Below, piece by piece: positions 35,527 through 44,054 of a stretch of 64,000 nucleotides of DNA (position 1 is its first letter; every line of letters starts with the position of its first letter). The notes under the pieces are model-generated. The model worked only from the letters and a program-made list of their open reading frames with translations, searched no databases and was not told where the DNA came from. Source of the DNA: Bacillota bacterium (GTDB lineage Bacteria; Bacillota; Clostridia; Saccharofermentanales; Saccharofermentanaceae). The stretch spans positions 28,850 through 92,849 of the forward strand of contig JAEWUD010000049.1 of the NCBI GenBank assembly GCA_023397475.1, given 5' to 3'. The position numbers and the translations under genes were made by a program.

Positions 35527-35619
35527 TCTGCATGCCTGAACTCCAGTCTCATCACTTTTCACAAGGTGGTGCCTATGCGAGAATATCCTTGAAATAATCC
35601 ACCAGCTGCGCGAGCTTTC

Positions 35620-36690
35620 TCATTTTCTCTTCGCACGAATTTTTTCGAGAAATCTTGTCGTGTATCGCAGATTTTCTGTCGGACAGATGTCGACGCAGTG
35701 TCCGCATCCGACGCAGCGGGAATCACGTACGGGTTTCTTCTCTACGGCCTTTGTCATGATATCGATGGACATCGGGCAGGCGGCGTTGCATTTGGAGCAT
35801 TTGATGCAGCGCGTTTCGCCGGTGGTGATTTGCTGCCCGGCGGCGCGCGAGAGGAAGCTGAGCGTGGTTCCGAGCGGGCAGACATAGCAGTAACCGCGGC
35901 CGATGAAGGCGATCCAGAAGAACATCATGAGCAGGAGTTCTCCCGCGAGGTATTTATAGGTCTCGGCCTTGGCCAGAAGGTAGACGGGATCGGCAAGGAG
36001 TATGCCGGCGAGCGAGAGGGTCCATAGGAGAACGAAGAAGACGGCGATCGCCAGATAGACTCGGCGAAGGACCCGAAGCACCTTAAGAAGACCCGGTTTG
36101 AGCGGTTTGCGCGTCCCGACGAGGGGGATGACCGGGTCGAAGACCTCGGCGGCAAACCCATTGAACAGGCAGAGTGTCGAACACTGGAACCTGCGTCCGA
36201 GCAGCAGGGTACCGCCGTAGACGACGATGCTGACGCCAATAAAGATGACGAGCGAAGAGGATATTCCTCCGATTCCCCACGCATTTGATATCGTGTGATA
36301 GAAGGGTGTGCTGCTGTCGAGGAGCTGCAGGCCGGTAGTGGTCCAAGGAAGCGGCATGGTGAAGAAGTACAGTTCGAAGTTCGAGACCAAAAGCGGTGTG
36401 ACGACGTGAACGAGAAGCGCCGCGACGATGAGTCCGATCAGATTCTGCTTGCGAAGCCGGGTTCGTCGGGAGGTGCCGACAATCGCAAGGGTAAGGAACG
36501 CCCCGATGATAATAAAGATCGTCTTAACCCAGTTCTCGTAAATTAGCCAGACCCACGAGATGACCTGTTTGGTCTCTTCCGGCGCTCGCGGGGCATAGCC
36601 GTAGTTAACTCCGGCGATAATGACGCACAGGATGATGTAGATCCATAGAATAATTTTAAGAGCTCGAGTGTATGTTTCCTTCTTTGCCAT
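35620..36690 (-). CDS. NapH/NosR-like membrane polyferredoxin
   Basis: 356 residues with about seven membrane helices, GRGYCYVCPLG (the membrane C-x-x-C-P of NapH/CcoG-like proteins) at about 275, and two C-terminal 4Fe-4S motifs, CIKCSKCNAACP and CVGCGHCVDICP. It would move electrons across or along the membrane to an unknown acceptor. No denitrification genes accompany it, so the NapH name denotes only similarity. ATG at 36690 has AGGA at 7 nt; an earlier in-frame start lacks support. Confidence 0.85.
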   Translation of the reverse strand: MAKKETYTRALKIILWIYIILCVIIAGVNYGYAPRAPEETKQVISWVWLIYENWVKTIFIIIGAFLTLAIVGTSRRTRLRKQNLIGLIVAALLVHVVTPLLVSNFELYFFTMPLPWTTTGLQLLDSSTPFYHTISNAWGIGGISSSLVIFIGVSIVVYGGTLLLGRRFQCSTLCLFNGFAAEVFDPVIPLVGTRKPLKPGLLKVLRVLRRVYLAIAVFFVLLWTLSLAGILLADPVYLLAKAETYKYLAGELLLMMFFWIAFIGRGYCYVCPLGTTLSFLSRAAGQQITTGETRCIKCSKCNAACPMSIDIMTKAVEKKPVRDSRCVGCGHCVDICPTENLRYTTRFLEKIRAKRK

Positions 36691-36765
36691 GATGTCATCC
36701 TTGTTTGTTCGGAATTTTTGCGTCACGAATTTTTCGCGAGAAACATGCGAGAAGGTGTTGCAATG

Positions 36766-37959
36766 CTACTTCTTCGCACGTTCCGTATGTATCGATATGT
36801 TCTTGCGTCGTTTGTCGGTATACATCAATTGATCCAAGTGGTCGATGAAATGATCGGCTTCCTTATACTTATCCGAGTCATAGATATCGTAACCGAGCGA
36901 GAAGTCCAACTGATAGGGACGGTGATTCTGTTCATTGAAGATACGCGCCTTTTCTTTCAATCGTTCAAGCGCGCTCTCGAGTATTTCCAGGGTCGGAACG
37001 TCAAGTACAATGAGAAATTCATCTCCGCCATAACGCGAGATGAAGTCGTCTCTTCGCAAGGCGGATCGAAAAATCTGGACGGCGTCTTTCAAAGCTTCGT
37101 CTCCGACTGTGTGTCCGAAGTCGTCGTTGATCTTCTTAAAATGATCAATATCAATCATCACAGCACCGAACGTTTTCTTATCGGAAGAGTGCTTGATCTT
37201 CTCACGGATGTATTCCTGAAAGTGCATGCGATTATTAACTCCGGTCAGAAAATCCGTGTTGAGATTTCTCGATTGCAGGTAGAAATAGATGATCAGAAGG
37301 GATAATGTAACGCCGGCCCAGTTATATGATACTCCGTAGTCCAGCGATTGGATAACCATGCCGATCATGGGCGCGAGGAAAAAGACCAGTATCGAGTAGA
37401 ACTGGCGCGGGTGGAAGAGGTTTCTTTTCGAAAGCATATAGAAGAGAGAGTAGACCAGCAGAACCTCGCAGTAGATGACGTGACCGAGGAAGAACGGCCC
37501 CCGTTGATACAGGTTTGACGAATCAATGGAGAAGAACCAGCCAGTGGAAAGACTTGCCATTGTGATGAGGGCATTCACACTCAGGAGGGCCAGAAGAACG
37601 ATGCTAATCCGACGAATGGTCTTCTCCGGGCGATTGGTCAGGTAATACACATAGAGAACCCACGCGGACGGAACCAGCGGTGCGGCTACGTAGAGAATTA
37701 CATTGAATCCGGCGTTGAGAACATAATTCTGAATGCCGGGCAATCCATTGAAGACCCAACCAAGAATATCCACGACGATCATCCCCATATTGAGCAGAAC
37801 CATCGAGTTAAACATCTTATGTTGCGCGAAAACCTTCTCATGATGATTGTAGGAGTGAACATAGATCAGGAGAAGAATGATAAACGAAACTACACTGATA
37901 TCGAATGTCTTCAGTCCATTCATCCGGCTTACCTGCTTCTTGCGCAATTTCTGCGGCAT
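36766..37959 (-). CDS. Membrane diguanylate cyclase (GGDEF) with 7-helix sensor
   Basis: About 397 residues. Some seven membrane helices (about 20-230) are followed by a GGDEF domain with the catalytic SRYGGDEF and a product-inhibition site R-x-x-D (RRDD) five residues before it. It therefore should make cyclic di-GMP and be feedback-controlled. The ligand sensed by the membrane part is unknown. The start is uncertain: ATG at 37959 lacks a good SD; the ATG at 37923 has AGGT at 7 nt. Confidence 0.88.
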   Translation of the reverse strand: MPQKLRKKQVSRMNGLKTFDISVVSFIILLLIYVHSYNHHEKVFAQHKMFNSMVLLNMGMIVVDILGWVFNGLPGIQNYVLNAGFNVILYVAAPLVPSAWVLYVYYLTNRPEKTIRRISIVLLALLSVNALITMASLSTGWFFSIDSSNLYQRGPFFLGHVIYCEVLLVYSLFYMLSKRNLFHPRQFYSILVFFLAPMIGMVIQSLDYGVSYNWAGVTLSLLIIYFYLQSRNLNTDFLTGVNNRMHFQEYIREKIKHSSDKKTFGAVMIDIDHFKKINDDFGHTVGDEALKDAVQIFRSALRRDDFISRYGGDEFLIVLDVPTLEILESALERLKEKARIFNEQNHRPYQLDFSLGYDIYDSDKYKEADHFIDHLDQLMYTDKRRKNISIHTERAKK

Positions 37960-38078
37960 GGATCGAATGTGGTTCTTACTCCATTCTATATTGAGCGACG
38001 CTGATCTTAAATACCTAATTGGGATTTTTCGTTATAAATAGTTGTTCTCGCCAAGTAGTTGTATGTGATTAATTCGGG

Positions 38079-38267
38079 TTAATCGATTTTCTCGAATGCT
38101 CCCATCGGACAATACCTCATACATTTCCCGCAGACGATACATGTCCCGGCGTCGATCTCAGGGAGTGAGAATGGACTTTGCTGTGAGATTGCCTTTGTCG
38201 GACATACGGCGATCGCTGGGCAACGATGATTCTGTGGGCATTTGTTCTTATTCACGATAATCTTCAT
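38079..38267 (-). CDS. Small two-cluster ferredoxin (62 aa)
   Basis: Last gene of the operon 39342-38079. The C-terminal motif CIVCGKCMRYCP is a canonical 4Fe-4S site. The N-terminal set (CPQNHRCPAIAVCP) has altered spacing, C-x5-C-x5-C-P, suggesting a variant or different cluster. GGAG at 9 nt; 4 bp after the regulator gene. Confidence 0.88.
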   Translation of the reverse strand: MKIIVNKNKCPQNHRCPAIAVCPTKAISQQSPFSLPEIDAGTCIVCGKCMRYCPMGAFEKID

Positions 38268-38271
38268 ATTC

Positions 38272-38568
38272 TTATTCTCCTTCGTTGATCTGGCAGTAAT
38301 TCCTCTTCAGGACTATGATAATCTCTTCGACGCGCCGATCTTCAATCGAATACGTGACGGTCTGACCGGACTTCCTTGCGTCCAGAAGACCGTGCGCCTT
38401 CATTAGTGATAAGTTCTGTGACATTGCCGATTGCGAGATATCTGGAATTCTCGCGCATAGGGCGGTAACTGATTTGGGACCGTCAATCAGTTCGCAAAGA
38501 ACAAGAAGCCGGTGTTCATTCGCAAGAACTCGTAGTATATCGGAAATTCGGGCAGCATCACTTCTCAT
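38272..38568 (-). CDS. ArsR-family regulator, BigR/SqrR-like (persulfide-sensor type)
   Basis: 98 residues with an ArsR winged helix (SVTALCARIPDISQSAMSQNLSLMKAHGLLDARKSGQTVTYSI). The sequence around VLCELIDGPKSV, SQSAMSQNLSLMKAHGL and the final KRNYCQ resembles BigR/YgaV/SqrR. Those proteins use one Cys in helix 2 and one in the last helix to form a tetrasulfide or disulfide when reactive sulfur is present; both cysteines occur here (VLCEL, NYCQ). A third Cys is in TALCAR. Start at 38568 after AAGGAGG. It overlaps the upstream gene by 11 nt and is followed 4 bp later by a ferredoxin gene. Confidence 0.78.
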   Translation of the reverse strand: MRSDAARISDILRVLANEHRLLVLCELIDGPKSVTALCARIPDISQSAMSQNLSLMKAHGLLDARKSGQTVTYSIEDRRVEEIIIVLKRNYCQINEGE

Positions 38569-39142
38569 CGATAACCTCCTTAGCATGGCGGATCTGGCAT
38601 ATTCCCTGCGTCATCGTCCCCATCGGACAGTAGACACACCAGGATCGGGGCTTATAAAGCAGCATGGTTCCAAGGCCCAGGATTGTCGACGTCAGCATTA
38701 CTCCATAGAATCCAAAGGCAAACTGCGCTATCCACGCGGGAGCTATGGAGGTATCCGTCCATTCCCACGGAAGACGAAATGCCCATAACAACGTGATCTG
38801 CTCAACCAAAGGTTTTCCTTCGAAGACTGCATAGGTTCCCGATAGCATCGACGCGAACATCATCAGGAAGAACAGAAGGAACCCATATCGAAATGCTTTC
38901 GATCGGAGAAATCGCGGGGGATTCACCTTCCGTGACATCCCGATGCGCCCGCCGAGCAACTCGAAAAGTTGGCCGCGACCGCAGTACGAATTACAATACG
39001 CTTTCCCATGGCCGAAAAGTGCAACCAAGGGCGGAATGAAGAAGCAGAGAAGCCCAAGCCAGGCAAACAGAATATTGAAGAACCCCAGCACGAGATACAC
39101 GGCAGAAGCAATAAACAGATAATCCTTCCAAGACTTCTTCAT
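38558..39142 (-). CDS. NapH-like membrane iron-sulfur protein without C-terminal ferredoxin domain
   Basis: 194 residues, about four membrane helices. GKAYCNSYCGRGQLF (two Cys in a C-x-x-x-C arrangement) lies after the second helix and WCVYCPMGTMTQ near the end. These match the paired membrane Cys motifs of NapH/NosR-type proteins. The soluble clusters are supplied by separate small ferredoxins encoded on each side. It overlaps the first ferredoxin gene by 4 nt (ATGA). Confidence 0.85.
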   Translation of the reverse strand: MKKSWKDYLFIASAVYLVLGFFNILFAWLGLLCFFIPPLVALFGHGKAYCNSYCGRGQLFELLGGRIGMSRKVNPPRFLRSKAFRYGFLLFFLMMFASMLSGTYAVFEGKPLVEQITLLWAFRLPWEWTDTSIAPAWIAQFAFGFYGVMLTSTILGLGTMLLYKPRSWCVYCPMGTMTQGICQIRHAKEVIDEK

Positions 39143-39342
39143 GCAATCCCCTCCGATCGCATCGATATAATGCCCGCCGGGCAGGATGCCTCACAACGTG
39201 CGCATCCGACACATTTCTCCTGATCCACACGCGCGTGGATCCCATACCGGATAAAGATCGCGCGAACCTTACATGCCTTGACGCAGGATCCGCACGCGAC
39301 GCATTCCTTGTGTTGGAGCACCGCTTTTTTCCGCAACTTCAT
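39139..39342 (-). CDS. Small 2[4Fe-4S] ferredoxin (67 aa)
   Basis: First gene of the ferredoxin-NapH-ArsR-ferredoxin operon. Two complete motifs are present: CVACGSCVKACK (with Lys in place of the usual Pro) and CVGCARCEASCP. A basic N terminus (MKLRKKAVLQ) could favour contact with the membrane partner. SD TAGGAGG at 4-5 nt. Confidence 0.9.
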   Translation of the reverse strand: MKLRKKAVLQHKECVACGSCVKACKVRAIFIRYGIHARVDQEKCVGCARCEASCPAGIISMRSEGIA

Positions 39343-39355
39343 GACAACCTCCTAT

Positions 39356-39397
39356 ATAAGTAATTTATAATATACTTATTTTCGGGAGATTGGTCAA
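39356..39397 (-). promoter_or_regulatory. Promoter of the ferredoxin/ArsR operon with overlapping inverted repeat
   Basis: Minus strand: -35 TTGACC (39392-39397), 17 nt, -10 TATATT (39369-39374). The inverted repeat ATAAGTA (39356-39362)/TACTTAT (39373-39379), arms 10 bp apart in AT-rich DNA, overlaps the -10 box. That is where an ArsR-family repressor would block transcription, presumably the product of the third gene. Confidence 0.6.
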
Positions 39398-39428
39398 GAA
39401 CGAACGAGAACATTATCCATCGAGCCCA

Positions 39429-40319
39429 TCAAATCCGCGGCGCATCGCCGTTCGTTGGATTGTCCAGGAACCGTCTCACACGCGGGAGGACCCCGAAGAT
39501 CACATGTCCACGATTCTCGATCAGTGTGACCTCTGCATGAGGCAGAATTCGCGAGAGCCGCTTCGCACTCCCTTTCGCGTTCGTCAATTTGTCCTCTGCC
39601 CCCGCGACATAGAGGATCGGCATCGCAAGTCGCCGCAATTCTCTCTCGGCAAAGACCGGCATGGCTCCTGTATACGGATTGTAATTCTGCGATATGACAC
39701 GCATAAACTCCAGAACCTCCGGCGGCATTGTGTCGTTCCCATAGATCATGGCCGCGATCTTCTCCGCCCCGCGTCCGCTCATGCCGAACGCGATCAGACG
39801 GAGGACGAAGGTGAATTGGATCGGTGCGAGCCCGGACGCAGCCAGCAGAACAAGTTTCTCCACCCGCTCCGGGTACCGGCTCGCGAAACGAAGCGCCATC
39901 CAGCCTCCGAGAGAGTTGCCCATTACTGAGGCCTTCGAAATGCCCGCCTTGTCGAAAACCTCCCGGAGCCACTCGGCGTAGGCCGGACTCGTCATCTCAT
40001 GTCGGATCGGCTCACTGTGACCTGCATCGCCGAGCAATTCGATCGAGATCACTCTGTACGCAGGCCATAGCTCCCGGATATCGGAGAACCATGCCGCACT
40101 GTTGGATGTCGAGCCGTGAAGCAGCACCAGCGCGGGGGACATAGGATCACCGGCCTCCAGAAGATATGTCTTCCCATAGGAGGTGTCAACATATTTCTCT
40201 TGATAGGGAAAGTCGTTCTGCACAAGAAGTTTGTGATAGTAGCGTAAGATCTCCTGTCTTCCCTCATCCGTCTTGAAAATACTTTGTTGTCGGCCGCTCG
40301 TTGTCTTTTCGCGTCCCAT
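39429..40319 (-). CDS. Alpha/beta hydrolase
   Basis: 296 residues. Oxyanion region LLHGSTSNSAAW, nucleophile elbow GNSLGGW (Ser about 134), a late Asp in YVAGAEDKLT, and catalytic His in NRGHVIFG. The C-C-hydrolase/haloperoxidase-like fold is clear, but the substrate cannot be named. No signal peptide. SD AAGGAGG at 7 nt. It reads toward the ferredoxin operon, whose promoter lies in the 86-bp gap. Confidence 0.87.
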   Translation of the reverse strand: MGREKTTSGRQQSIFKTDEGRQEILRYYHKLLVQNDFPYQEKYVDTSYGKTYLLEAGDPMSPALVLLHGSTSNSAAWFSDIRELWPAYRVISIELLGDAGHSEPIRHEMTSPAYAEWLREVFDKAGISKASVMGNSLGGWMALRFASRYPERVEKLVLLAASGLAPIQFTFVLRLIAFGMSGRGAEKIAAMIYGNDTMPPEVLEFMRVISQNYNPYTGAMPVFAERELRRLAMPILYVAGAEDKLTNAKGSAKRLSRILPHAEVTLIENRGHVIFGVLPRVRRFLDNPTNGDAPRI

Positions 40320-40409
40320 AGGTACGCCTCCTTCTTCCTGGAGACAAAGGTCCCCTAACCCATCGCGATCCCGTCGTGATAGGCCTGTTTCCCTTGATAC
40401 AGAAGTAAC

Positions 40410-40862
40410 TTATTGCAAGCTCAGCGACGCAAGAACCGCGCCAACAAAACCGATACCGCCCCAGAGATTCACGCGGAGGACGCCGGTCTCGGCGATATAC
40501 TGCGCGGTCATCGATTGATCGGTATGTGTTGATCGATCCGAATGTACCGTCGCAGTCAGCCAATTCATAATGAGAGAAGCCTCTTCCTGATTCCGTACGG
40601 GTATGTCCGTCACGGCCGAGACCCGCATAGTCTCCATTGCCCGCTCCAGTACGTCCTGCACTCCGGTGGCTCGATCCATCTGCGGCGCGTCGGTCTGCTT
40701 CGAACCTTCAATAAAGACACTCAAGTCATGTCCGCTGACGCGCCACGCCTTTCCGAATTTCTGTGCTCGAATATGGCCCTCACGGATGTAACGGGCGATC
40801 GTTTTCGGATGCATGTCGAGCATCTGTGCGATCTCTTCAACAGAATAGAATTTCTCCTGCAT
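40410..40862 (-). CDS. Excisionase-type helix-turn-helix protein with hydrophobic C terminus
   Basis: 150 residues. N-terminal MerR/HTH_17-like DNA-binding domain (FYSVEEIAQMLDMHPKTIARYIREGHIRAQKFGKAWRVSG, residues 4-45), a helical linker, and a hydrophobic C-terminal segment (about 128-150) that might be a membrane anchor or dimer helix. No integrase or other phage gene is near, so it is more likely a free-standing regulator. SD AAGGAG at 6 nt supports the start at 40862. Confidence 0.75.
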   Translation of the reverse strand: MQEKFYSVEEIAQMLDMHPKTIARYIREGHIRAQKFGKAWRVSGHDLSVFIEGSKQTDAPQMDRATGVQDVLERAMETMRVSAVTDIPVRNQEEASLIMNWLTATVHSDRSTHTDQSMTAQYIAETGVLRVNLWGGIGFVGAVLASLSLQ

Positions 40863-41178
40863 TTTGATCTCCTTTTCTGCGACACTGGCTGCAATTTCCA
40901 TTCATTTGTATCTTTATGTTCTCTATTGTTTCTTTTTGTTCCTTTATTGTAATAATAAGGAATTATTCGGAATCTGTCAATCATTTTCTTTGAAGGTAGT
41001 TTCCTCCGCGCAAATAAAGTCGCCGGAGGTATTCTTCTCCGACGACTTCGCTAATTGGACTAAGAGACATCTCCGGCTGCATTAACCTTTCCATAATCTA
41101 TTTTGGGCGGATGGATTCATTAATCCGAAGAGCTACTGCGTTATAATAAGAGAATTGAAAGACAAGGAAGTAGAAATC
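40863..41178. other. Divergent intergenic region
   Basis: Contains a hairpin GTCG-c-CGGAG/CTCCG-a-CGAC (41019-41046) of unknown role and a -10 TATAAT (41142-41147) for the acetyltransferase gene. No gene is supported. Confidence 0.5.
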
Positions 41179-41682
41179 ATGTACAGCATTCGCCCCGCCA
41201 AATTAGCCGACGCACTTCCAATCGCGATCGTTACGGTGTATACCTGGAAAACATCCTACTCCGGACTCATCCCGGATTCGTTCATTGATGATAGAATTGC
41301 CGGGATTCGAGAAGTATCCTCGACCATCCGAAGCAGAATCGAAGATAAGAACACATATTGGGTTGCCGAGGCGGATGGCTGCGTCGTCGGATTCTGCTGC
41401 TCGGGACCTTCTCGCGATCCTATCTATGCAGATGCCGGCGAAATCTATGCGCTTTACGTACTATCGGGATATCAGGGACTCGGGATCGGTGCGGCACTTT
41501 TTGCCGCCGCCCGTGATGAACTATCCGCCAAGGGATATAATGAATTCATCGTCAACTGTCTTGCCGGAAATTCTTCGGCAGAATTCTATCGGAAACAAGG
41601 AGGCGTATTTTGTCATGTCCGTACAGACCGCTACGCCGACACGGATGTTGACGAGAATGTCTTCGCCTTTCGTATTCAGTAA
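41179..41682 (+). CDS. GNAT-family N-acetyltransferase
   Basis: 167 residues with a complete GNAT fold. Acetyl-CoA loop in YQGLGIGAALFAAA (Q/R-x-x-G-x-G/A pattern) after the strand EIYALYVLSG, and the C-terminal N-x-x-A-x-x-F-Y (NSSAEFYRKQGG). The residues before it (VVGFCCSG) are typical too. The acceptor amine is unknown. AAGGAAG at 8 nt marks ATG 41179. Confidence 0.88.
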   Translation: MYSIRPAKLADALPIAIVTVYTWKTSYSGLIPDSFIDDRIAGIREVSSTIRSRIEDKNTYWVAEADGCVVGFCCSGPSRDPIYADAGEIYALYVLSGYQGLGIGAALFAAARDELSAKGYNEFIVNCLAGNSSAEFYRKQGGVFCHVRTDRYADTDVDENVFAFRIQ

Positions 41683-42077
41683 ATAATTCTGGGCCTCTTT
41701 CCAACGGACCAGATTGAAATGATTGTATTTGCTTTTCGAACAATATATTCCGGCTGCTTCTCAGCGGGGCTTGGGAACAAACCCTTTTCGCCTAATTATT
41801 TAAGGTTAGTTCCCGATACAACTTCACAGATATTTCACATTTAGGCTTCTCTCTTGTTTTTCTAATTTCTATGTCGAAACGTTTTGCTTTGTTTGACATG
41901 CACAAACGCACTCGCTTCTTTTGTTCATCTTGCCTGTTTGTGCACAGTGTACAAACACTTCGTTCAATGTTTGTTTACATTTTGTTCAGATTTCATCGAA
42001 ATTGCTATTGTGCTTTATACAGTTCCTGTTAGAATGAAATCATCGACAGTTCTTTATCGTTTTGGGAGGACAGTCTT
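41683..42077. other. AT-rich intergenic region upstream of the pseudopilin gene
   Basis: No gene is supported. It holds a hairpin GGGAAC-a-AACCcTT/AAGGTT-a-GTTCCC (41773-41814) and the two TTTGT-N9-ACAAA sites listed separately. Confidence 0.5.
41888..41955. promoter_or_regulatory. Two TTTGT-N9-ACAAA sites, candidate operators
   Basis: 19-bp inverted repeats at 41888-41906 and 41937-41955, start to start 49 bp, i.e. near five helical turns. The second is almost fully symmetric (TTTGTGCA/TGTACAAA). They lie 120-190 bp before the pseudopilin start. Confidence 0.45.
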
Positions 42078-42272
42078 ATGAAGAAGACATTGAAGAGCAA
42101 GAAGGCGTTTACCCTTATCGAGATGATTCTGGTCATCGCGATCATCGTGATCCTCGCAGCTGTCATGCTCACCGGCATAGGCACCTATATCAATGATACG
42201 CGTTCAGCCGCCGCATTTGTCGACTCTCACAACAGTGTTATTTACGATATTTCCAGATCCTACATGAGTTGA
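42078..42272 (+). CDS. Very short type IV pilin-like protein (64 aa)
   Basis: A class III signal at the N terminus: basic KKTLKSKK, cleavage site before F in AFTLIEM with the conserved Glu at +5, and a 20-residue hydrophobic helix. Only about 30 residues follow, so it has no globular pilin head. No pilin peptidase, ATPase or other pilus gene is in the window. SD GGGAGG; a terminator follows. It could be a minor pseudopilin, or a truncated pilin. Confidence 0.8.
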   Translation: MKKTLKSKKAFTLIEMILVIAIIVILAAVMLTGIGTYINDTRSAAAFVDSHNSVIYDISRSYMS

Positions 42273-42307
42273 TTCTCCCCTTCGCTTTTTATGCATGACA
42301 GAATATC

Positions 42308-42342
42308 GACCGCCCGCTGACTGTAGACCGGGGCGGTCTTTT
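42308..42342 (+). terminator. Intrinsic terminator after the pseudopilin gene
   Basis: Stem GACCGCCC/GGGCGGTC (42308-42315, 42331-42338) followed by TTTTC. Confidence 0.88.
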
Positions 42343-42455
42343 CATGTCAATCGTTGTATAATTACTTACATCAATCAATCCGGGTATTATTTCGCGCCCC
42401 CGACAGATCCTCCCATCGTTGTCGAGCGCCTACAACCCGTTCCGGAGGACGTAAC

Positions 42456-43115
42456 GTGCATAAATTATCGAAGATATTTCTCTTGCCGGCCTGTATCGCG
42501 TTGATCGTAGGACTTGCTTCCTGTGGCCTATTCCCTTCCGCCAGTCCGGACCATTCGCAAATTGATTCTCTTTCTTCCGGCAGTAACTCGAGCTTCGAAA
42601 CAGATGTGTCGTCAAGCCTCGCTTCTGTACCAGCCGTCACCGAAGAGACCTTTGCCGTCGAAACGACAGCCGGTTCCTTCGCGGAGACTTCGGATTCCGC
42701 TCATGTATCGGAAAACAGAATTAATGTCACAGCTCCCGACGGATGGGAAGAGAACAGCAGTCCTACGTTTATCGCCCGATATACAAAGGGAGACGCGTTC
42801 TTTCTTGTTGCGGAGGAGACCTTCTTCTCCTCCAACGACCTGGACACCGTCGCCGAGGAAGCAACGACAACTCTCCTCGCAGTTTTCGAGAACGCAGCGC
42901 TTGACGGAGATGTTGAGGATATTTCGATCGACGGATACGATGGCCGCCGTTTCATCCTGACATCAACGATTAACGGTGTGCCTACAACCTCTTCCTACAC
43001 CTATATTGTATTGGGCGACAGAGTCTTCTCCCTCGTCTTCTCTCAGACCTCAGATCTCTGGCCTTCCTTCACAGACGACGAGGAAACATTCCTTTCCGGC
43101 ATTCGAATCTCATGA
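42456..43115 (+). CDS. Lipoprotein of unknown function
   Basis: 219 residues from a GTG start (GGAGG at 7 nt). Signal peptide with lipobox LASC (about residues 18-22), a Ser/Thr/Glu-rich spacer to about 85, then a compact alpha/beta domain of about 130 residues (VTAPDGWEENSS..., ending FLSGIRIS). The domain's start-to-end pattern is like PsbP/Mog1-type small domains found in other surface proteins, but this is only a resemblance. Confidence 0.8.
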   Translation: MHKLSKIFLLPACIALIVGLASCGLFPSASPDHSQIDSLSSGSNSSFETDVSSSLASVPAVTEETFAVETTAGSFAETSDSAHVSENRINVTAPDGWEENSSPTFIARYTKGDAFFLVAEETFFSSNDLDTVAEEATTTLLAVFENAALDGDVEDISIDGYDGRRFILTSTINGVPTTSSYTYIVLGDRVFSLVFSQTSDLWPSFTDDEETFLSGIRIS

Positions 43116-43184
43116 TTCGCAGACGCGCCATCTGGTTATCGTCATGTATAATGAGAGTATTCCTTCGGCAAGATGAGGCACCAT

Positions 43185-44027
43185 ATGATTAACAGTAAGT
43201 TCGGCATCTTCCTTTCCTCTATACGACGCGAGAAAGGCATCACTGCCAGGCAGCTCGCTGCGGAACTATTGATCTCCGAGAAAACGCTTGAGTTATGGGA
43301 GAGCGGACGACGCTATCCAGAACTTACTGTCCTGCCACCCATCGCGGAGATTCTCGGCGTGACGCCCGTCGAACTGATTAATGGCGAGCGCAACCCCAAA
43401 GGCTATGTATCGTCGCCGGAGGAGGAGGCCCTTGTTCGCGATATGATTTCGTATGCCGAGCGGGTCACAACCTATAAGACCTCCGGAATGACGTTTGTCG
43501 CTATCTCCGTTCTTCTTATCGTCGGCGTGCTTACCTGCTTTCTCGTGAATTTTCTGATCGAGCGAAGCCTCTCCTGGGCTCTTTTTCCGTTCGGAGGAGC
43601 ACTCGTTGTCTGGCTGACAGCCGCGCCTCTTTTCCTCGCAAAAAAACACCGCGTCCCCCTGGCGGTCAGCGGCTTTACCTTGAGTTCAATCGCATATCTT
43701 TTCCTGATCGAACAATTAAGTCCCACGAAGGGATGGGTCTTGCCTTTGGCACTCCCGCTCTTTGGGGTTCTGTTCGTATCGGCACTCGCCGTCGCTTGGT
43801 TCTTTCACCGAGGGAAAGGATACCGTTCTCGCGCGGCCGCGGTCTCGTTGTTCTTGTTTGGTCTTCCGGTTAATCTGGCTTCCCACGCCCTCGTCGAGTA
43901 TTATATGGGCTACCGTATATTGTCTGCGTCAGCAATTGTCGTCGGCGCACTCTTCCTCTTCGCCGGCTCTGTCACGCTGGTTGCGGGCGAAATTCATCGC
44001 CGCCGCTTACGTCGGAATCAGGAATAA
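43185..44027 (+). CDS. XRE-type DNA-binding protein with membrane domain
   Basis: 280 residues. An N-terminal HTH_3 domain (IRREKGITARQLAAELLISEKTLELWESGRRYPELTVLPPIAEILGV) is followed after a short linker by about six membrane helices (about 95-270). It is therefore a membrane-tethered regulator, a class common in clostridia; the signal is unknown. ATG at 43185 has GAGG at 6 nt; another ATG four codons upstream is less well placed. TATAAT at about 43147 is its -10 box. Confidence 0.82.
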   Translation: MINSKFGIFLSSIRREKGITARQLAAELLISEKTLELWESGRRYPELTVLPPIAEILGVTPVELINGERNPKGYVSSPEEEALVRDMISYAERVTTYKTSGMTFVAISVLLIVGVLTCFLVNFLIERSLSWALFPFGGALVVWLTAAPLFLAKKHRVPLAVSGFTLSSIAYLFLIEQLSPTKGWVLPLALPLFGVLFVSALAVAWFFHRGKGYRSRAAAVSLFLFGLPVNLASHALVEYYMGYRILSASAIVVGALFLFAGSVTLVAGEIHRRRLRRNQE

Positions 44028-44054
44028 GTCCGTTCGCTCGTCCCGAAACCGGGT

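Noticed and set aside
35620..36690. Part of a nitrate or nitrous oxide reductase system
   Set aside because: No catalytic subunit, cytochrome or maturation gene is in the window; similarity to NapH/NosR is limited to the electron-transfer module.
40410..40862. Prophage or integrative element signalled by an excisionase-like protein
   Set aside because: No integrase, repressor, structural gene or attachment-site repeat is found around it.
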